A stretch of 64,000 nt of DNA from Bradyrhizobium ontarionense (GTDB taxonomy: Bacteria; Pseudomonadota; Alphaproteobacteria; Rhizobiales; Xanthobacteraceae), in NCBI RefSeq assembly GCF_021088345.1, contig NZ_CP088156.1, positions 372,001 to 436,000 of the forward strand, read 5' to 3'. How positions within the stretch are numbered: position 1 is the stretch's first letter; each line of letters opens with the position of its first letter. A program made the translations under genes and the position numbers. The notes under the pieces were generated by a model. The model saw nothing but the letters and a program-made list of their open reading frames with translations, did not search any database and had not been told where the DNA came from. Shown here piece after piece: positions 26,275 to 35,298 of this stretch.

Positions 26275-26781
26275 CTAACTCTGTTGCTGCGCTTGTTGGT
26301 CGGCGCGCTGGCGCTGGCTGCGACGAATGGCCTGGTCGAGTGCGGACAGGAACGCCGAGCGGTCGCGCGGCGTGAAGCCGCGCGGCCCGCCCGTCACCTC
26401 GCCGGACGAGCGCAGGTCGGTCATCAGGTTGCGCACGGCCAGTGCCATTCCGATCGATTCCTCTGTGAACGCCTTGCCGTTGGGGGCAATGACGGCTGCG
26501 CCCAGCTTGACGCAGCGGCTCGCCAGCGGGATGTCCGACGTGATCACGATATCGCCCGTCCTGGCGCGCTCGGCGATCCAGTCGTCGGCGGCATCCATGC
26601 CCGAGCCGGCCGCGATGCGCTCGATCAGCGGGTCCTGCGGCACACGGATGAAATTGCCGGCGACCACGCTGACCGGCACGCCATGCCGGAGCGCGACCCG
26701 GTAGATCTCGTCCTTCACCGGACAGGCGTCGGCGTCGACATAGATTCTGATAGGGGCGAGTTCGGTGGTTTCGGTCGTCAT
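26275..26781 (-). CDS. YaiI/YqxD (UPF0178, DUF188) family protein
   Basis: The 168-residue protein starts with the family signature [18 protein letters not shown] (about 13-30) and continues with [22 protein letters not shown] and LMTDLRSSG. The conserved Asp residues resemble a PIN-like nuclease fold, but no reaction is established. ATG 26781 was chosen since the family N-terminus begins shortly after it. The frame upstream extends into the divergent gene. It is followed at once by the ABC-F gene. Confidence 0.9.
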   Translation of the reverse strand: MTTETTELAPIRIYVDADACPVKDEIYRVALRHGVPVSVVAGNFIRVPQDPLIERIAAGSGMDAADDWIAERARTGDIVITSDIPLASRCVKLGAAVIAPNGKAFTEESIGMALAVRNLMTDLRSSGEVTGGPRGFTPRDRSAFLSALDQAIRRSQRQRADQQAQQQS

Positions 26782-26905
26782 CGGGCCATCTGTTCGAATG
26801 GCCGGTTGGTACCCTATCGCAAGCCAAATTGCGAGCCGAACGCGCCGCTTGCCAGGACCTTTCCGGCGGTTACCATCGCCCAAAATGGGCGAAACGGAGG
26901 TGTTC

Positions 26906-27706
26906 ATGACGGGGTCGATCACGACCTATGCGGTCGAGGCGTTCAACACGGCCAAACAGTCCGAGAACAAGATGCATGACGACGGTGTGGCGCGCCGCTT
27001 CGGCTTCTCCGGTGGCCTCGTGCCCGGTGTCGAGGTGCTGGCTTATATGCTGCATCAGCCGGTGGCGCGCTGGGGCCGGGCGTTCCTCGAGCGCGGCCTG
27101 ATCGAGGCGCGCTTCATCAAGCCGGTCTATGACGGCGAGATCGCCGAGGTCCGCGCGAGCGAGGCGGGCGATGGGCTCAGCCTCGAGGTGATGAGCAAAG
27201 GCGAGCTTTGCGCCACCGGTTCCGCGTCGCTGCCGGCGTCGGCGCCTGATGTCGCATTGGCGGAGTATCGCGATGTTCCGGCCGTCGGCGTGCGGCCGCC
27301 GGTTAGCGCGGAGTCGTTCGCGGTGGGCAGCTGGCTCGGCACCGCGCCCCGCGCGTGGCCGGGGCAGGCGGCCACGACCTATCTCGCCGAGATCCGCGAG
27401 TCCGATCCGATCTATGCCGGCGGGCGGCTCGGTCATCCCGGCATCCTGCAGCGGGTGATGAACCGGTTGCTCGTCGACAATGTCGTCCTCGGACCCTGGA
27501 TTCACGTCGGCAGCCGGATGCAATTGCTGTCGGCGATCGAGGAGACCGACGAGATCACCGCGCGCGGCCGCGTGATCGCGAACTACGACAAGAAGGGCCA
27601 TCGCTTTGTCGAGATCGACGCGCTGGTGGTGGCGAATGGCAGCCGCGCGCTGGCGCATTGTCATCATGTCGCAATCTACCAGCCGCGCGTGCAGGCGGCG
27701 GCGTAG
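26906..27706 (+). CDS. MaoC/hotdog-fold acyl-CoA binding protein, hypothetical
   Basis: The 266-residue protein appears to be a double hotdog: [20 protein letters not shown] (about 28-47) resembles the MaoC helix motif, and a second half with [28 protein letters not shown] follows. Such proteins are often called hypothetical and may be dehydratases or thioesterases of acyl thioesters. The catalytic Asp/His pair of MaoC is not clear. ATG 26906 has GGAGG five bases before it and was preferred over ATG 26885. It is divergent from the YaiI gene. Confidence 0.65.
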   Translation: MTGSITTYAVEAFNTAKQSENKMHDDGVARRFGFSGGLVPGVEVLAYMLHQPVARWGRAFLERGLIEARFIKPVYDGEIAEVRASEAGDGLSLEVMSKGELCATGSASLPASAPDVALAEYRDVPAVGVRPPVSAESFAVGSWLGTAPRAWPGQAATTYLAEIRESDPIYAGGRLGHPGILQRVMNRLLVDNVVLGPWIHVGSRMQLLSAIEETDEITARGRVIANYDKKGHRFVEIDALVVANGSRALAHCHHVAIYQPRVQAAA

Positions 27707-27747
27707 CGGGTAGAACCGGTAAGAGGCACGTGGCATCCACAAAACAG

Positions 27748-27850
27748 CTGTCATGCTCCGCGAAGGCGGAGCATCCAGTACGCTGTGAACTCTCTGTTGA
27801 TCACAGTCGCCTCGGCGTACTGGATCGTCCGCCTGCGCGGACGATGACAG
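27748..27850. repeat. palindromic repeat, family E (CTGTCATGCTCCGCG type)
   Basis: About 103 bp. The ends CTGTCAT / ATGACAG and inner arms ATCCAGTACGC / GCGTACTGGAT pair well, and GATCACAG / CTGTGAAC lie near the centre. First of three different repeat families standing side by side here. Confidence 0.75.
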
Positions 27851-27884
27851 TTGAGATTGGGGCACGCTGGTCGCCCCACACTCC

Positions 27885-27964
27885 CGTCATTGCTAGCGCA
27901 GCGAAGCAATCCAGAGTGTTGCCGCGGAGGCAGTCTGGATTGCTTCGCTGCGCTCGCAATGACG
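27885..27964. repeat. palindromic intergenic repeat, family B
   Basis: An 80-bp copy with ends CGTCATTG and CAATGACG and inner arms AGCGAAGCAATCCAGA / TCTGGATTGCTTCGCT. Second of the three neighbouring repeats. Confidence 0.85.
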
Positions 27965-27983
27965 CCGTCTTTCGACAACTACT

Positions 27984-28105
27984 CGTCATGCCCGGGCATG
28001 TCCTGCCTGCGCGGCCGAAGCCGCTTCGGCGCGGCGAAGGCCCGGGCATCCACGTCTTTCCTCGCTCGGGGCTCGTGGATGGCCGGGTCAAGCCCGGCCA
28101 TGACG
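27984..28105. repeat. palindromic intergenic repeat, family C
   Basis: A 122-bp copy begins CGTCATGCCCGGGCATG and ends GGCCGGGTCAAGCCCGGCCATGACG. It pairs well end to end and matches 20101-20226. Third of three tandem repeats filling 27707-28186, which otherwise holds no gene. Confidence 0.85.
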
Positions 28106-28186
28106 AGAGAATTGCCGTGATGTGAGGCCGCGCTGTTCCGTGCAGCGCTGCACTGTCCGCACGCCGCACTGGTCCACGTTGACCAA

Positions 28187-30559
28187 CTACGCCGCCCTGG
28201 TTGCCTTGCCGTCCTGGATCGCGCGCCAGAGCTTCTCGGTGGTCAGCGGCATGTCGAGATGCTTCACGCCGTAGTCCGACAACGCGTCGATCACGGCATT
28301 GATCACTGAGGCCATCGAGCCGGCGCAGCCGGCCTCGCCGCAGCCCTTGGTGCCCAGCGGATTGCTCTTGGCGGGCACCGGATGGTTGTCGACCGTCATC
28401 ATCGGCACGTCGGAGGCGCGCGGCAGCGCGTAGTCCATCAGCGAGCCCGTGATCGGCTGGCCGCTCTCGTCGTAGCGCAGGTGCTCCATCAGCGCCTGGC
28501 CGATGCCCTGGGCGACGCCGCCATGCAGCTGGCCGGCGACGATCATCGGATTGATGACCGTACCGAAATCGTTGATGGCGGTATAGGCGACGATCTGCGC
28601 CACGCCGGTGTCCGGCTCGACCTCGACCTCGCAGACATGGCAGCCATTGGGGAAGGTCGACTCGGTCACGGTCGAGTTGTGGTCGACGTCGAGCGAGGCC
28701 GGCACGCCGTCGGGCATCTTGCCCTCGCGCATGCGGCGCGCCAGCTCCATGATGTCGATGCTGCGGTCGGTGCCCGCGATCGTGAACCGGCCGTTGTTGA
28801 ACTCGATGTCGGCCTCTGACGCTTCGAGCAGATGCGCGGCGGCCTGCTTGCCCTTGGCGATCACGAGCTGCGAGGACTCGACGATGGCCTGGCCGGTCGC
28901 GGTGATCGAGCGCGAGCCGCCGGTGCCGTTGCCGAACCGCACCAGATCAGAGTCGCTCTGCTCCAGCCGGACCTTCTCGAAGGGCACGCCGAGCTCTGCC
29001 GACAGCACCTGCGCGAACGGCGTGGCATGGCCCTGGCCGTAATCGAGCGTGCCGGTCGTCAAGGTCACGCCGCCGTCGGCATCGAAGGTGATCTTACCGA
29101 GCTCGCCTGACGGCGGCGCGGTGACCTCGAGATAGGAGCCGACCGCGATGCCGCGCAGCTTGCCGGCCTTGCGGCTCTCGCGCTTGCGCTTGGCGAACCC
29201 GGCGTAATCCGAGACCTCCAGCGCCTTCTCGAAGACAGCGGCGAAATCGCCGGAATCATAGGTGACGCCCGACGCCGCCGGGAACGGCATCTGGCTCGGC
29301 TTGATGAAGTTGCGCTTGCGGATCGTCAGCCGGTCGATGCCCATCTCGCGCGCGGCGGTGTCGATCAGCCGCTCCATGAAATAGTTGGCCTCGGGGCGGC
29401 CGGCACCGCGATAGGCGCCCATCAGGGTAACGTTGGTCAACACGGTCTTGATATCGACGCCGAGCAGCGGCGTCTTGTAGACGCTGGCGAGATTCTTGCC
29501 GGTGTTGAGCGACAGCGGCAGCGGCGCCACGCCCATGATGTAGGCGCCGAGATTGCCGTAGCCGGAGAGATGCACGGCGAGGAACTTGCCGTCGGCGGCG
29601 AGCGCCAGCTCGCCATGGATGATCTGGTCGCGGCCCTGGCTGTCGGACAGGAAGCTCGTGGTGCGCTCGTCGCGCCACTTCACGGGCCGGCCGAGCTGCT
29701 TCGCGGCATGCAGGATGCAGACATATTCGGGATAGGAGACGTTCTTCATCCCGAACGAGCCGCCGACATTGGTGGTGAGGATGCGGACCTTCTCCGGCGC
29801 GACGTTGAGGATCTTGGCGAGCGTCGCCTTGTTCCCCGAAACGCCCTGCGTCGGCACCTGCAGGGTGAAGCGCTCGGTCTTGCCGTCGAACGCGGCGAGC
29901 GCCACGCGCGGCTCCATCGACACCACGGCGACGCGGGTGTTGACGATGTCGAGCTTGGTCACGTGTGCGGCCTTGGCGAAGGCCTCCTCGATCCTGGCGG
30001 CGTCGCCATAATGATAGTCGAGCGCGACGTTGTTCGGGATGTGATCATAGAGCTGGGGCGCGCCCGGCTTGGCCGCTTCCTCCGCATTGGTCACCGCGGG
30101 CAGGGGCTCGATGTCGAGCTCGACCGCCTCCGCGGCGTCACGGGCCTGAGCGAGGGTCTCCGCCACCACGAAGGCGACGGGGTCGCCGACGAAACGCACC
30201 TTGTCGCTGGTGAGCGCGGCGCGGTTGGTCTGCAGCAGCGGCGAGCCGTCCCGGCCCTTCAGCGGCAGGCCGCAAGTGAAGGGGCCGTAATTGGCGCCGG
30301 CGAGGTCGGCGCCGGTCCACACCCCGAGCACGCCCGGCATCGTCTTGGCCGCACTGGTGTCGATCCCCTTGATGACGCCGTGGGCGTGGCTGGAGCGCAC
30401 GATCCAGGCATGAGCCTGGCCGGGCAGGTTGACATCGTCGGTATATTTGCCGTGACCGCGGACCAGCGTGTCATCCTCTTTGCGCCGGACCGGCTGCCCG
30501 ACGCCGTATTTCTGCAGCGCGATCGCGTTTTCGAGGGCCGGGGAGGTGTGATCTTGCAT
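28187..30559 (-). CDS. CoxL-like (form II) molybdopterin-binding subunit of a xanthine dehydrogenase family enzyme
   Basis: The 790-residue protein has the aldehyde oxidase/xanthine dehydrogenase a/b hammerhead domain (about 20-135) and the large molybdopterin-binding domain. The active-site loop reads AYRGAGRPEANY, the form II CoxL signature rather than the CSFR loop of true CO dehydrogenase. TKGCGEAGCAGSM near the C-terminus holds the conserved Glu that acts as base. The enzyme should hydroxylate an aldehyde or N-heterocycle at a Mo-cytosine dinucleotide centre. No iron-sulfur (CoxS) or FAD (CoxM) subunit gene is adjacent, which is unusual. ATG 30559 gives a normal N-terminus. A TTG at 30592 is the alternative. 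Confidence 0.9.
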   Translation of the reverse strand: MQDHTSPALENAIALQKYGVGQPVRRKEDDTLVRGHGKYTDDVNLPGQAHAWIVRSSHAHGVIKGIDTSAAKTMPGVLGVWTGADLAGANYGPFTCGLPLKGRDGSPLLQTNRAALTSDKVRFVGDPVAFVVAETLAQARDAAEAVELDIEPLPAVTNAEEAAKPGAPQLYDHIPNNVALDYHYGDAARIEEAFAKAAHVTKLDIVNTRVAVVSMEPRVALAAFDGKTERFTLQVPTQGVSGNKATLAKILNVAPEKVRILTTNVGGSFGMKNVSYPEYVCILHAAKQLGRPVKWRDERTTSFLSDSQGRDQIIHGELALAADGKFLAVHLSGYGNLGAYIMGVAPLPLSLNTGKNLASVYKTPLLGVDIKTVLTNVTLMGAYRGAGRPEANYFMERLIDTAAREMGIDRLTIRKRNFIKPSQMPFPAASGVTYDSGDFAAVFEKALEVSDYAGFAKRKRESRKAGKLRGIAVGSYLEVTAPPSGELGKITFDADGGVTLTTGTLDYGQGHATPFAQVLSAELGVPFEKVRLEQSDSDLVRFGNGTGGSRSITATGQAIVESSQLVIAKGKQAAAHLLEASEADIEFNNGRFTIAGTDRSIDIMELARRMREGKMPDGVPASLDVDHNSTVTESTFPNGCHVCEVEVEPDTGVAQIVAYTAINDFGTVINPMIVAGQLHGGVAQGIGQALMEHLRYDESGQPITGSLMDYALPRASDVPMMTVDNHPVPAKSNPLGTKGCGEAGCAGSMASVINAVIDALSDYGVKHLDMPLTTEKLWRAIQDGKATRAA

Positions 30560-30759
30560 GGATTGAGGATCCGGAAGCTGGATTGGTCGCAAATGCGGGC
30601 TGTTCCCAGATAGTGCAGCGCCCGCGGCCGGACAACGGTTGATTAGGAATGGTGCATCACGCCTGACGGAGGGGCTGTTGCGCCGGCGCTATCCACTGAT
30701 AATGTCTCATGAAAGAGAACTTCCATCTGGGCCGGTTCGGCCAGCGGAAAGACATTTGA

Positions 30760-31833
30760 ATGATCAATGACACGCGGCTGCGGGAGAGTCCGACGCCGCG
30801 CGGGAACCTGGAGCCCGGCTTGCGTCCGGGTCTGGACGTCGCGACGCCTTCCTGCGCCAGCAATGGCAGCAGCGTCTACGCGGCACTGGACCTCGGAACC
30901 AACAATTGCCGGCTCCTGATCGCCTGTCCCTCTGGCGACAGTTTCCGCGTGGTCGACTCCTTCTCGCGCATCGTCCGGCTGGGCGAGGGCATCTCGACCA
31001 CCGGCTGCATCAGCGATGCGGCGATGGATCGCGCCATCGCCGCCCTCAGCATCTGCCGGGACAAGATCCAGTCGAAGAAGGCGCGGCGGTTGCGCCTGAT
31101 CGCGACCGAGGCCTGCCGCGCCGCCTCCAATGCCGAGGGGTTCCGCAGCCGGGTGGCGGCCGAGACCGGCATCGAGCTCGAGGTGATCGACCGCGAGACC
31201 GAGGCGGCGCTGGCTGTCAAAGGCTGCTCGCCGCTGCTCGATCCGGTCGGGCGAGGCGCCATCCTGTTCGACATCGGCGGTGGTTCCAGCGAGTTGGTCC
31301 GGATCGAACGTAATCCGGCCGATCGCACCGCCGAACCGCGGATCAAGGCCTGGATGTCGATTCCGCTCGGGGTCGTCACCCTGGCCGAGCGCTTCGGCGG
31401 CCGTGACGTCACGCCGGAGGTCTATGCCGGCATGGTCGAAGCGGTGGCCGGGCACGTCGGCCCGTTCGCGGCCGAGCATGGCGGCGATCTCGGCGGCATG
31501 CATCTGCTCGGCACATCCGGCACGGTGACGACGCTCGCCGGCATTCATCTCAATCTGGCCCGCTATGACCGTCGCCGGGTCGACGGCATCTGGATCAACG
31601 ACGCCGACATCACCGCGACCATCGCGCGGCTGCTGGCGATGAGCTATCAGCAGCGGGCCGAGAACAACTGCATCAGCATCGACCGGGCTGACCTCGTGCT
31701 CGCGGGCTGCGCCATCCTCGATGCGATCCGCCAGGCGTTCCCGCTGCCGCGGCTGCGCGTCGCCGACCGCGGCCTGCGCGAGGGCATGCTGGTCGAGATG
31801 ATGCGCGAGGACGGCGCGCTCAGGACAGCGTAG
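30760..31833 (+). CDS. Ppx/GppA family phosphatase
   Basis: The 357-residue protein has the ASKHA-fold motifs of exopolyphosphatase/guanosine pentaphosphatase: ALDLGTNNCRLLIA (phosphate-1), ETEAALAVKG, FDIGGGSSELV (phosphate-2) and HLLGTSGTVTTLAGI. A proline-rich leader of about 30 residues precedes the domain. It should hydrolyse polyphosphate or pppGpp, linking phosphate storage with the stringent response. It precedes the rlmE gene on the same strand, as in many alphaproteobacteria, with a large palindromic repeat between them. Confidence 0.93.
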   Translation: MINDTRLRESPTPRGNLEPGLRPGLDVATPSCASNGSSVYAALDLGTNNCRLLIACPSGDSFRVVDSFSRIVRLGEGISTTGCISDAAMDRAIAALSICRDKIQSKKARRLRLIATEACRAASNAEGFRSRVAAETGIELEVIDRETEAALAVKGCSPLLDPVGRGAILFDIGGGSSELVRIERNPADRTAEPRIKAWMSIPLGVVTLAERFGGRDVTPEVYAGMVEAVAGHVGPFAAEHGGDLGGMHLLGTSGTVTTLAGIHLNLARYDRRRVDGIWINDADITATIARLLAMSYQQRAENNCISIDRADLVLAGCAILDAIRQAFPLPRLRVADRGLREGMLVEMMREDGALRTA

Positions 31834-31839
31834 CGTCTT

Positions 31840-31993
31840 CACCCTCCCCTGGAGGGGGAGGGGCGGCTCACATTGAGCGAAGCGAGATGTGAGACGGGGT
31901 GGGGTGAGTCACACGGGCAGTCTTGCCGTGGCTTCACCCCACCCCGATCGCTCGCTTCGCTCCCGATCGACCCTCCCCCTCCAGGGGAGGGTG
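31840..31993. repeat. long palindromic repeat, family F (CACCCTCCCCTGGAGG type)
   Basis: The first 23 bases (31840-31862) and the last 23 (31971-31993) are perfect inverted complements. Inner parts (CACCCCACCCC / GGGGTGGGGTG; GAGCGAAGCGAG / CTCGCTTCGCTC) also pair. It sits between ppx and rlmE and would fold into one long hairpin. Confidence 0.85.
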
Positions 31994-32071
31994 GACGTCC
32001 AATCTGCTGTTGTCGCCTCGCGGATCGTTCGGTCCCGTCGACGCAGCACAGGTCACGATACAGAGACCCAC

Positions 32072-32764
32072 ATGGCAAAAGACACCACCGGCCGCATGCA
32101 TGTGCAGGTCAAGACAGGGGGCAAGCGCAAGCTGTCCTCCAAGCTCTGGCTGGAGCGCCAGCTCAACGATCCCTATGTCGCGCAAGCCAAGCGCGACGGC
32201 TATCGCTCGCGCGCGGCCTACAAGCTGATCGAGATCGACGACAAATACCGTCTGCTCAAGCCCGGCATGACCGTTGTCGATCTCGGCGCGGCGCCCGGCG
32301 GCTGGAGCCAGATCGCAGGCAGGCGCGTCGGCGCCGAGGCGGGGAAGGGCCGGGTGATCGCGATCGACCTCCTGGAGATGGGCGAGATCCCCGGCGTCAC
32401 CTTCACGCAGCTCGATTTCCACGCCCAGGATGCGCCGGAGAAGCTGACGGCGATGATCGGCGGCCGTGCCGATGTCGTGATGTCGGACATGGCGGCCAAC
32501 ACCACCGGCCACCGCAAGACCGACCAGCTGCGCATCGTCGGCCTGGTCGAGCTCGCCGCGCATTTCGCCAGCGAGGTGCTGAAGCCGGGCGGCAGCTTTC
32601 TCGCCAAGACGTTCCAGAGCGGTGCGGACGCCGACCTGATGACCCAGCTCAAGCGCGATTTCGCCACCGTGCGTCACGTCAAGCCGGCGTCGAGCCGCCA
32701 GGATTCGTCGGAACGCTACGTGCTGGCGATGGGCTTTCGGGGCGAGGACGCCGAGGTGTTGTAA
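32072..32764 (+). CDS. rlmE: 23S rRNA 2'-O-methyltransferase (U2552), RlmE/FtsJ
   Basis: The 230-residue methyltransferase modifies U2552 of 23S rRNA late in 50S assembly. Motif [17 protein letters not shown] (about 67-82) binds SAM. The K-D-K-E catalytic tetrad is visible in [28 protein letters not shown] and SSERYVLA. A lysine-rich N-terminal extension ([15 protein letters not shown]) is typical of alphaproteobacterial RlmE. ATG 32072 was preferred because the longer upstream frame runs through the palindromic repeat. Confidence 0.95.
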   Translation: MAKDTTGRMHVQVKTGGKRKLSSKLWLERQLNDPYVAQAKRDGYRSRAAYKLIEIDDKYRLLKPGMTVVDLGAAPGGWSQIAGRRVGAEAGKGRVIAIDLLEMGEIPGVTFTQLDFHAQDAPEKLTAMIGGRADVVMSDMAANTTGHRKTDQLRIVGLVELAAHFASEVLKPGGSFLAKTFQSGADADLMTQLKRDFATVRHVKPASSRQDSSERYVLAMGFRGEDAEVL

Positions 32765-32887
32765 CGGCGTCATTGCGACCGGTCCGCCCGGGCGGTACAG
32801 ACCTGAAGCAAGACGCAAATACGATCTGAGTCTTGCTGAATCTTGGCGCCCGTCCGGCGCCGGCGAGATGAGGTTCCGGAGGTTCTG

Positions 32888-33142
32888 ATGCGTGTCCTGG
32901 CCTGGAGCGCTCTCGCGCTCACCCTGATGGTGGTTCCGGCTCACGCCCAGACCTACGATCCGCGCTATCCCGTGTGCATGAAGCTCTATGCCGGTCCGCT
33001 CGACGGCGGCGAGTGGATCGATTGCAGCTTCACGTCGCTGCCGCAATGCCGCGCGACGGCGTCGGGCCGGCCGGCTGTCTGCGATCTCAATCCGTTCTTC
33101 GCGCCGCCGCCGCCGCGCCGCGCGCATCGGCGGCATGGCTGA
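32888..33142 (+). CDS. DUF3551 small secreted protein
   Basis: An 84-residue protein with a signal peptide (cleavage after AHA, about residue 20) followed by the DUF3551 pattern: YPVCMKLYAG, IDCSFTSLPQCRATASGRPA and CDLNPFF, with conserved cysteines that could form disulfides. DUF3551 proteins are numerous in Bradyrhizobium and relatives and have no known function. GGAGG stands five bases before the ATG. The proline- and arginine-rich tail ends the protein. Confidence 0.8.
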   Translation: MRVLAWSALALTLMVVPAHAQTYDPRYPVCMKLYAGPLDGGEWIDCSFTSLPQCRATASGRPAVCDLNPFFAPPPPRRAHRRHG

Positions 33143-33222
33143 AACATTTCATGACGGTACGGCCGTTGCCGCGCCGCAATCGAACTGAAGATTCGAGACC
33201 TCGTATCAATCGGGCTTCCGAG

Positions 33223-33582
33223 ATGCCGCATCGTTTCATCGTTTCGATCGTGATGCTCCTGCTGCTGGTGCCCGCAATCGCTTTTGCCGCGCCCACGCAT
33301 AAGCGCAAGCCACCGCGCTGGCAGGGCTACGGCTTCCTGCCCGGCTACAAGCAGCCGCCCAACAACAGCCTGCCGCTCTATGCCGACAAGGAGGCCATGC
33401 GCAACGGGCCCCGCGGCAGCCGGCGCAACTGGTACATCGACGGCACGCCGAAATATCTCCTCTATAACGGCGAGTGGCATTATTTCGGCCAGCCCGGCTT
33501 CTATCGCGGCCATTACAATGGCGGCAGCTTCGGCCCGTGCTGGACGCGGACGCCGGTTGGCGCGGTCTGGACCTGCGGATAG
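33223..33582 (+). CDS. hypothetical secreted protein, 119 aa
   Basis: The protein starts with a clear signal peptide (MPHRFIVSIVMLLLLVPAIA, cleavage near AFA-AP). The mature part is basic and aromatic-rich (KPPRWQGYGFLPGYKQPP, RNWYIDGTPKYLLYNGEWHYF, PCWTRTPVGAVWTCG) with two cysteines near the end. No named family is recognised, though similar short periplasmic proteins are frequent in Bradyrhizobium. The start was chosen for the signal peptide. The ribosome binding site is weak. Confidence 0.7.
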   Translation: MPHRFIVSIVMLLLLVPAIAFAAPTHKRKPPRWQGYGFLPGYKQPPNNSLPLYADKEAMRNGPRGSRRNWYIDGTPKYLLYNGEWHYFGQPGFYRGHYNGGSFGPCWTRTPVGAVWTCG

Positions 33583-33838
33583 GCCTCTGAGACCGCAATC
33601 GGCTGCACCGGTCGAGCGCATGTGGGGTGCGCTCTCCTGTCGCATGCGGATGCCTTGAACGCACCCTCTGCAGCTGTAGGCTTTTGGCGTGTCTTGAGAA
33701 TTCGAGAGCGGACCCGGCCGCCACGCGCCTGTTCTGTGTCCGCACAGGACACGCCGTCGTGCTAGCTGGCCACTTTCGAGGGGCAGGACAGTCACAAGAC
33801 AAGAAACGTGAGCCGCTTGCCGGCTGTGGAGGGGTCCC

Positions 33839-34807
33839 TTGAATTCGTTCCGTGCGCGCCTGTTCGGCGCAGCCATCGTGTTGACGTCGCTGGCCGGTGG
33901 TCCGGCCATTGCCCAGCAGCTCGAGCTCAAGGTGATGGCGCCGGCCGCGCCCGGCGGCGGCTGGGATCAGACCGCGCGGGCCATGCAGCAGGCCTTCGTC
34001 GCCTCCGGTGTGGCGCGCAGCGTCCAGGTCACCAACGTCGCCGGCGCCGGCGGCACCGTCGGCATCGCGCAGTTTGTCAATGGCGCCAAGGGCGACGGCA
34101 ATCAGCTGATGGTCAACGGCTTCGTCATGGTCGGCGCGCTCGCCATGAACAAGTCGCCGGTGACCTTGGAGCAGGTCACGCCGATCGCGCGGCTCACCGA
34201 GGAGATCCAGGTCATCGTCGTGCCGGCCGCTTCGCCGATCAAGACCGCGCAGGATCTCGCGGCTGCGCTGAAGGCCGACATCGCCAAGGTGACGTTTGCG
34301 GGCGGCTCGGCCGGCGGCGTCGACCATGTGATGGCGGCGCTGTTCGCCGGCACCGTCGGTGCCGACGCCAAGAAGGTCAACTACATCCCGTTCTCGGGCG
34401 GTGGCGAGTCGCTGGCCGCCATCCTCGGTGGCAAGGTCACCGCGGGCATTTCCGGCCTGTCCGAATATGACGGGCAGATCAAGAGCGGCAAGCTGCGCGC
34501 GATCGGCGTGTCCTCGGAGAACCGCATTCCCGGCGTCGACATCCCGACCTTCAAGGAGCAGGGCATCGATCTCGTGCTCGCCAACTGGCGCTCGGTCATG
34601 GCCCCCCCGGGCATCACTGCGGAGCAGCGCAAGACGCTCAGCGACGCGGTCGAGAAGATGGTGAAGTCGGACGCGTGGCGCGACATCCTCAAGCAGAAGG
34701 GCTGGGACGACGCCTATCTGCCCGGCGACGCTTTCTCCGACTTCCTGAAGAAGGAGAACGTCCGCGTCACCGACGTGCTGAAGTCGGTCGGCCTCGTCAA
34801 GTCATGA
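33839..34807 (+). CDS. tctC: tripartite tricarboxylate transporter substrate-binding protein
   Basis: The 322-residue periplasmic binding protein (Bug/TctC family) has an N-terminal signal peptide (cleavage near AIAQ) and then APGGGWDQTARAMQQ, the family ligand-binding loop, VTNVAGAGGTVGI, and FSGGGESLAAILGGKV. It captures a carboxylate and delivers it to the TctBA membrane complex. The start is TTG: it is preceded by a strong GGAGGGG ribosome binding site and gives the correct signal peptide, while no ATG fits. The stop overlaps the tctB start as ATGA. Confidence 0.92.
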   Translation: MNSFRARLFGAAIVLTSLAGGPAIAQQLELKVMAPAAPGGGWDQTARAMQQAFVASGVARSVQVTNVAGAGGTVGIAQFVNGAKGDGNQLMVNGFVMVGALAMNKSPVTLEQVTPIARLTEEIQVIVVPAASPIKTAQDLAAALKADIAKVTFAGGSAGGVDHVMAALFAGTVGADAKKVNYIPFSGGGESLAAILGGKVTAGISGLSEYDGQIKSGKLRAIGVSSENRIPGVDIPTFKEQGIDLVLANWRSVMAPPGITAEQRKTLSDAVEKMVKSDAWRDILKQKGWDDAYLPGDAFSDFLKKENVRVTDVLKSVGLVKS

Positions 34808-35298
34808 CACCGGACAGCGCTGGCACCGAGACTCCTGCCTCGGGAGGCGTCGACAAGGCCGGCATCGTCATCGCGGCGCTGCTGGCGGCGGTCGCGCTGG
34901 TGCTGGTCTATGACGCCAACCAGATCCCGGCGACGACGATGTACGGCATGGGCCCGCAGGTCATGCCGGTCGTGATCGCGATCGGGCTCGGCATTCTTGC
35001 ACTGGCCAATCTGATCGATGCCGTCAGAGGCAACCTGCCCCCGCGCGAGAGCGCCGATCCGATGGCGGTGCTGCTGATCCTCGCTGGCCTTGCGCTCTTG
35101 ATCATGATCATCGGTTTCGGTGGCGGTTTCATTCTGGCCACCACCACTTTGTTCGTGACGACATCGGCCGCGTTCGGGAGGCGCGCCTACGTCACCGATC
35201 TCATCATCGGCGCCGTGCTGACGACCGCGATCTATCTCGCTTTCGATCGCCTCCTGACCCTGAGCCTTCCCGCCGGTCCTCTCGAAAGACTGCTCTGA
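34804..35298 (+). CDS. tctB: tripartite tricarboxylate transporter TctB family protein
   Basis: The 164-residue protein has four hydrophobic segments (about 20-40, 50-72, 85-120 in two parts, and 135-155), matching the small TctB membrane subunit. ATG 34804 overlaps the tctC stop, and the stop (TGATG) overlaps the tctA start, so all three genes are translated as a coupled set. The longer frame starting inside tctC is a shadow. Confidence 0.9.
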   Translation: MTPDSAGTETPASGGVDKAGIVIAALLAAVALVLVYDANQIPATTMYGMGPQVMPVVIAIGLGILALANLIDAVRGNLPPRESADPMAVLLILAGLALLIMIIGFGGGFILATTTLFVTTSAAFGRRAYVTDLIIGAVLTTAIYLAFDRLLTLSLPAGPLERLL

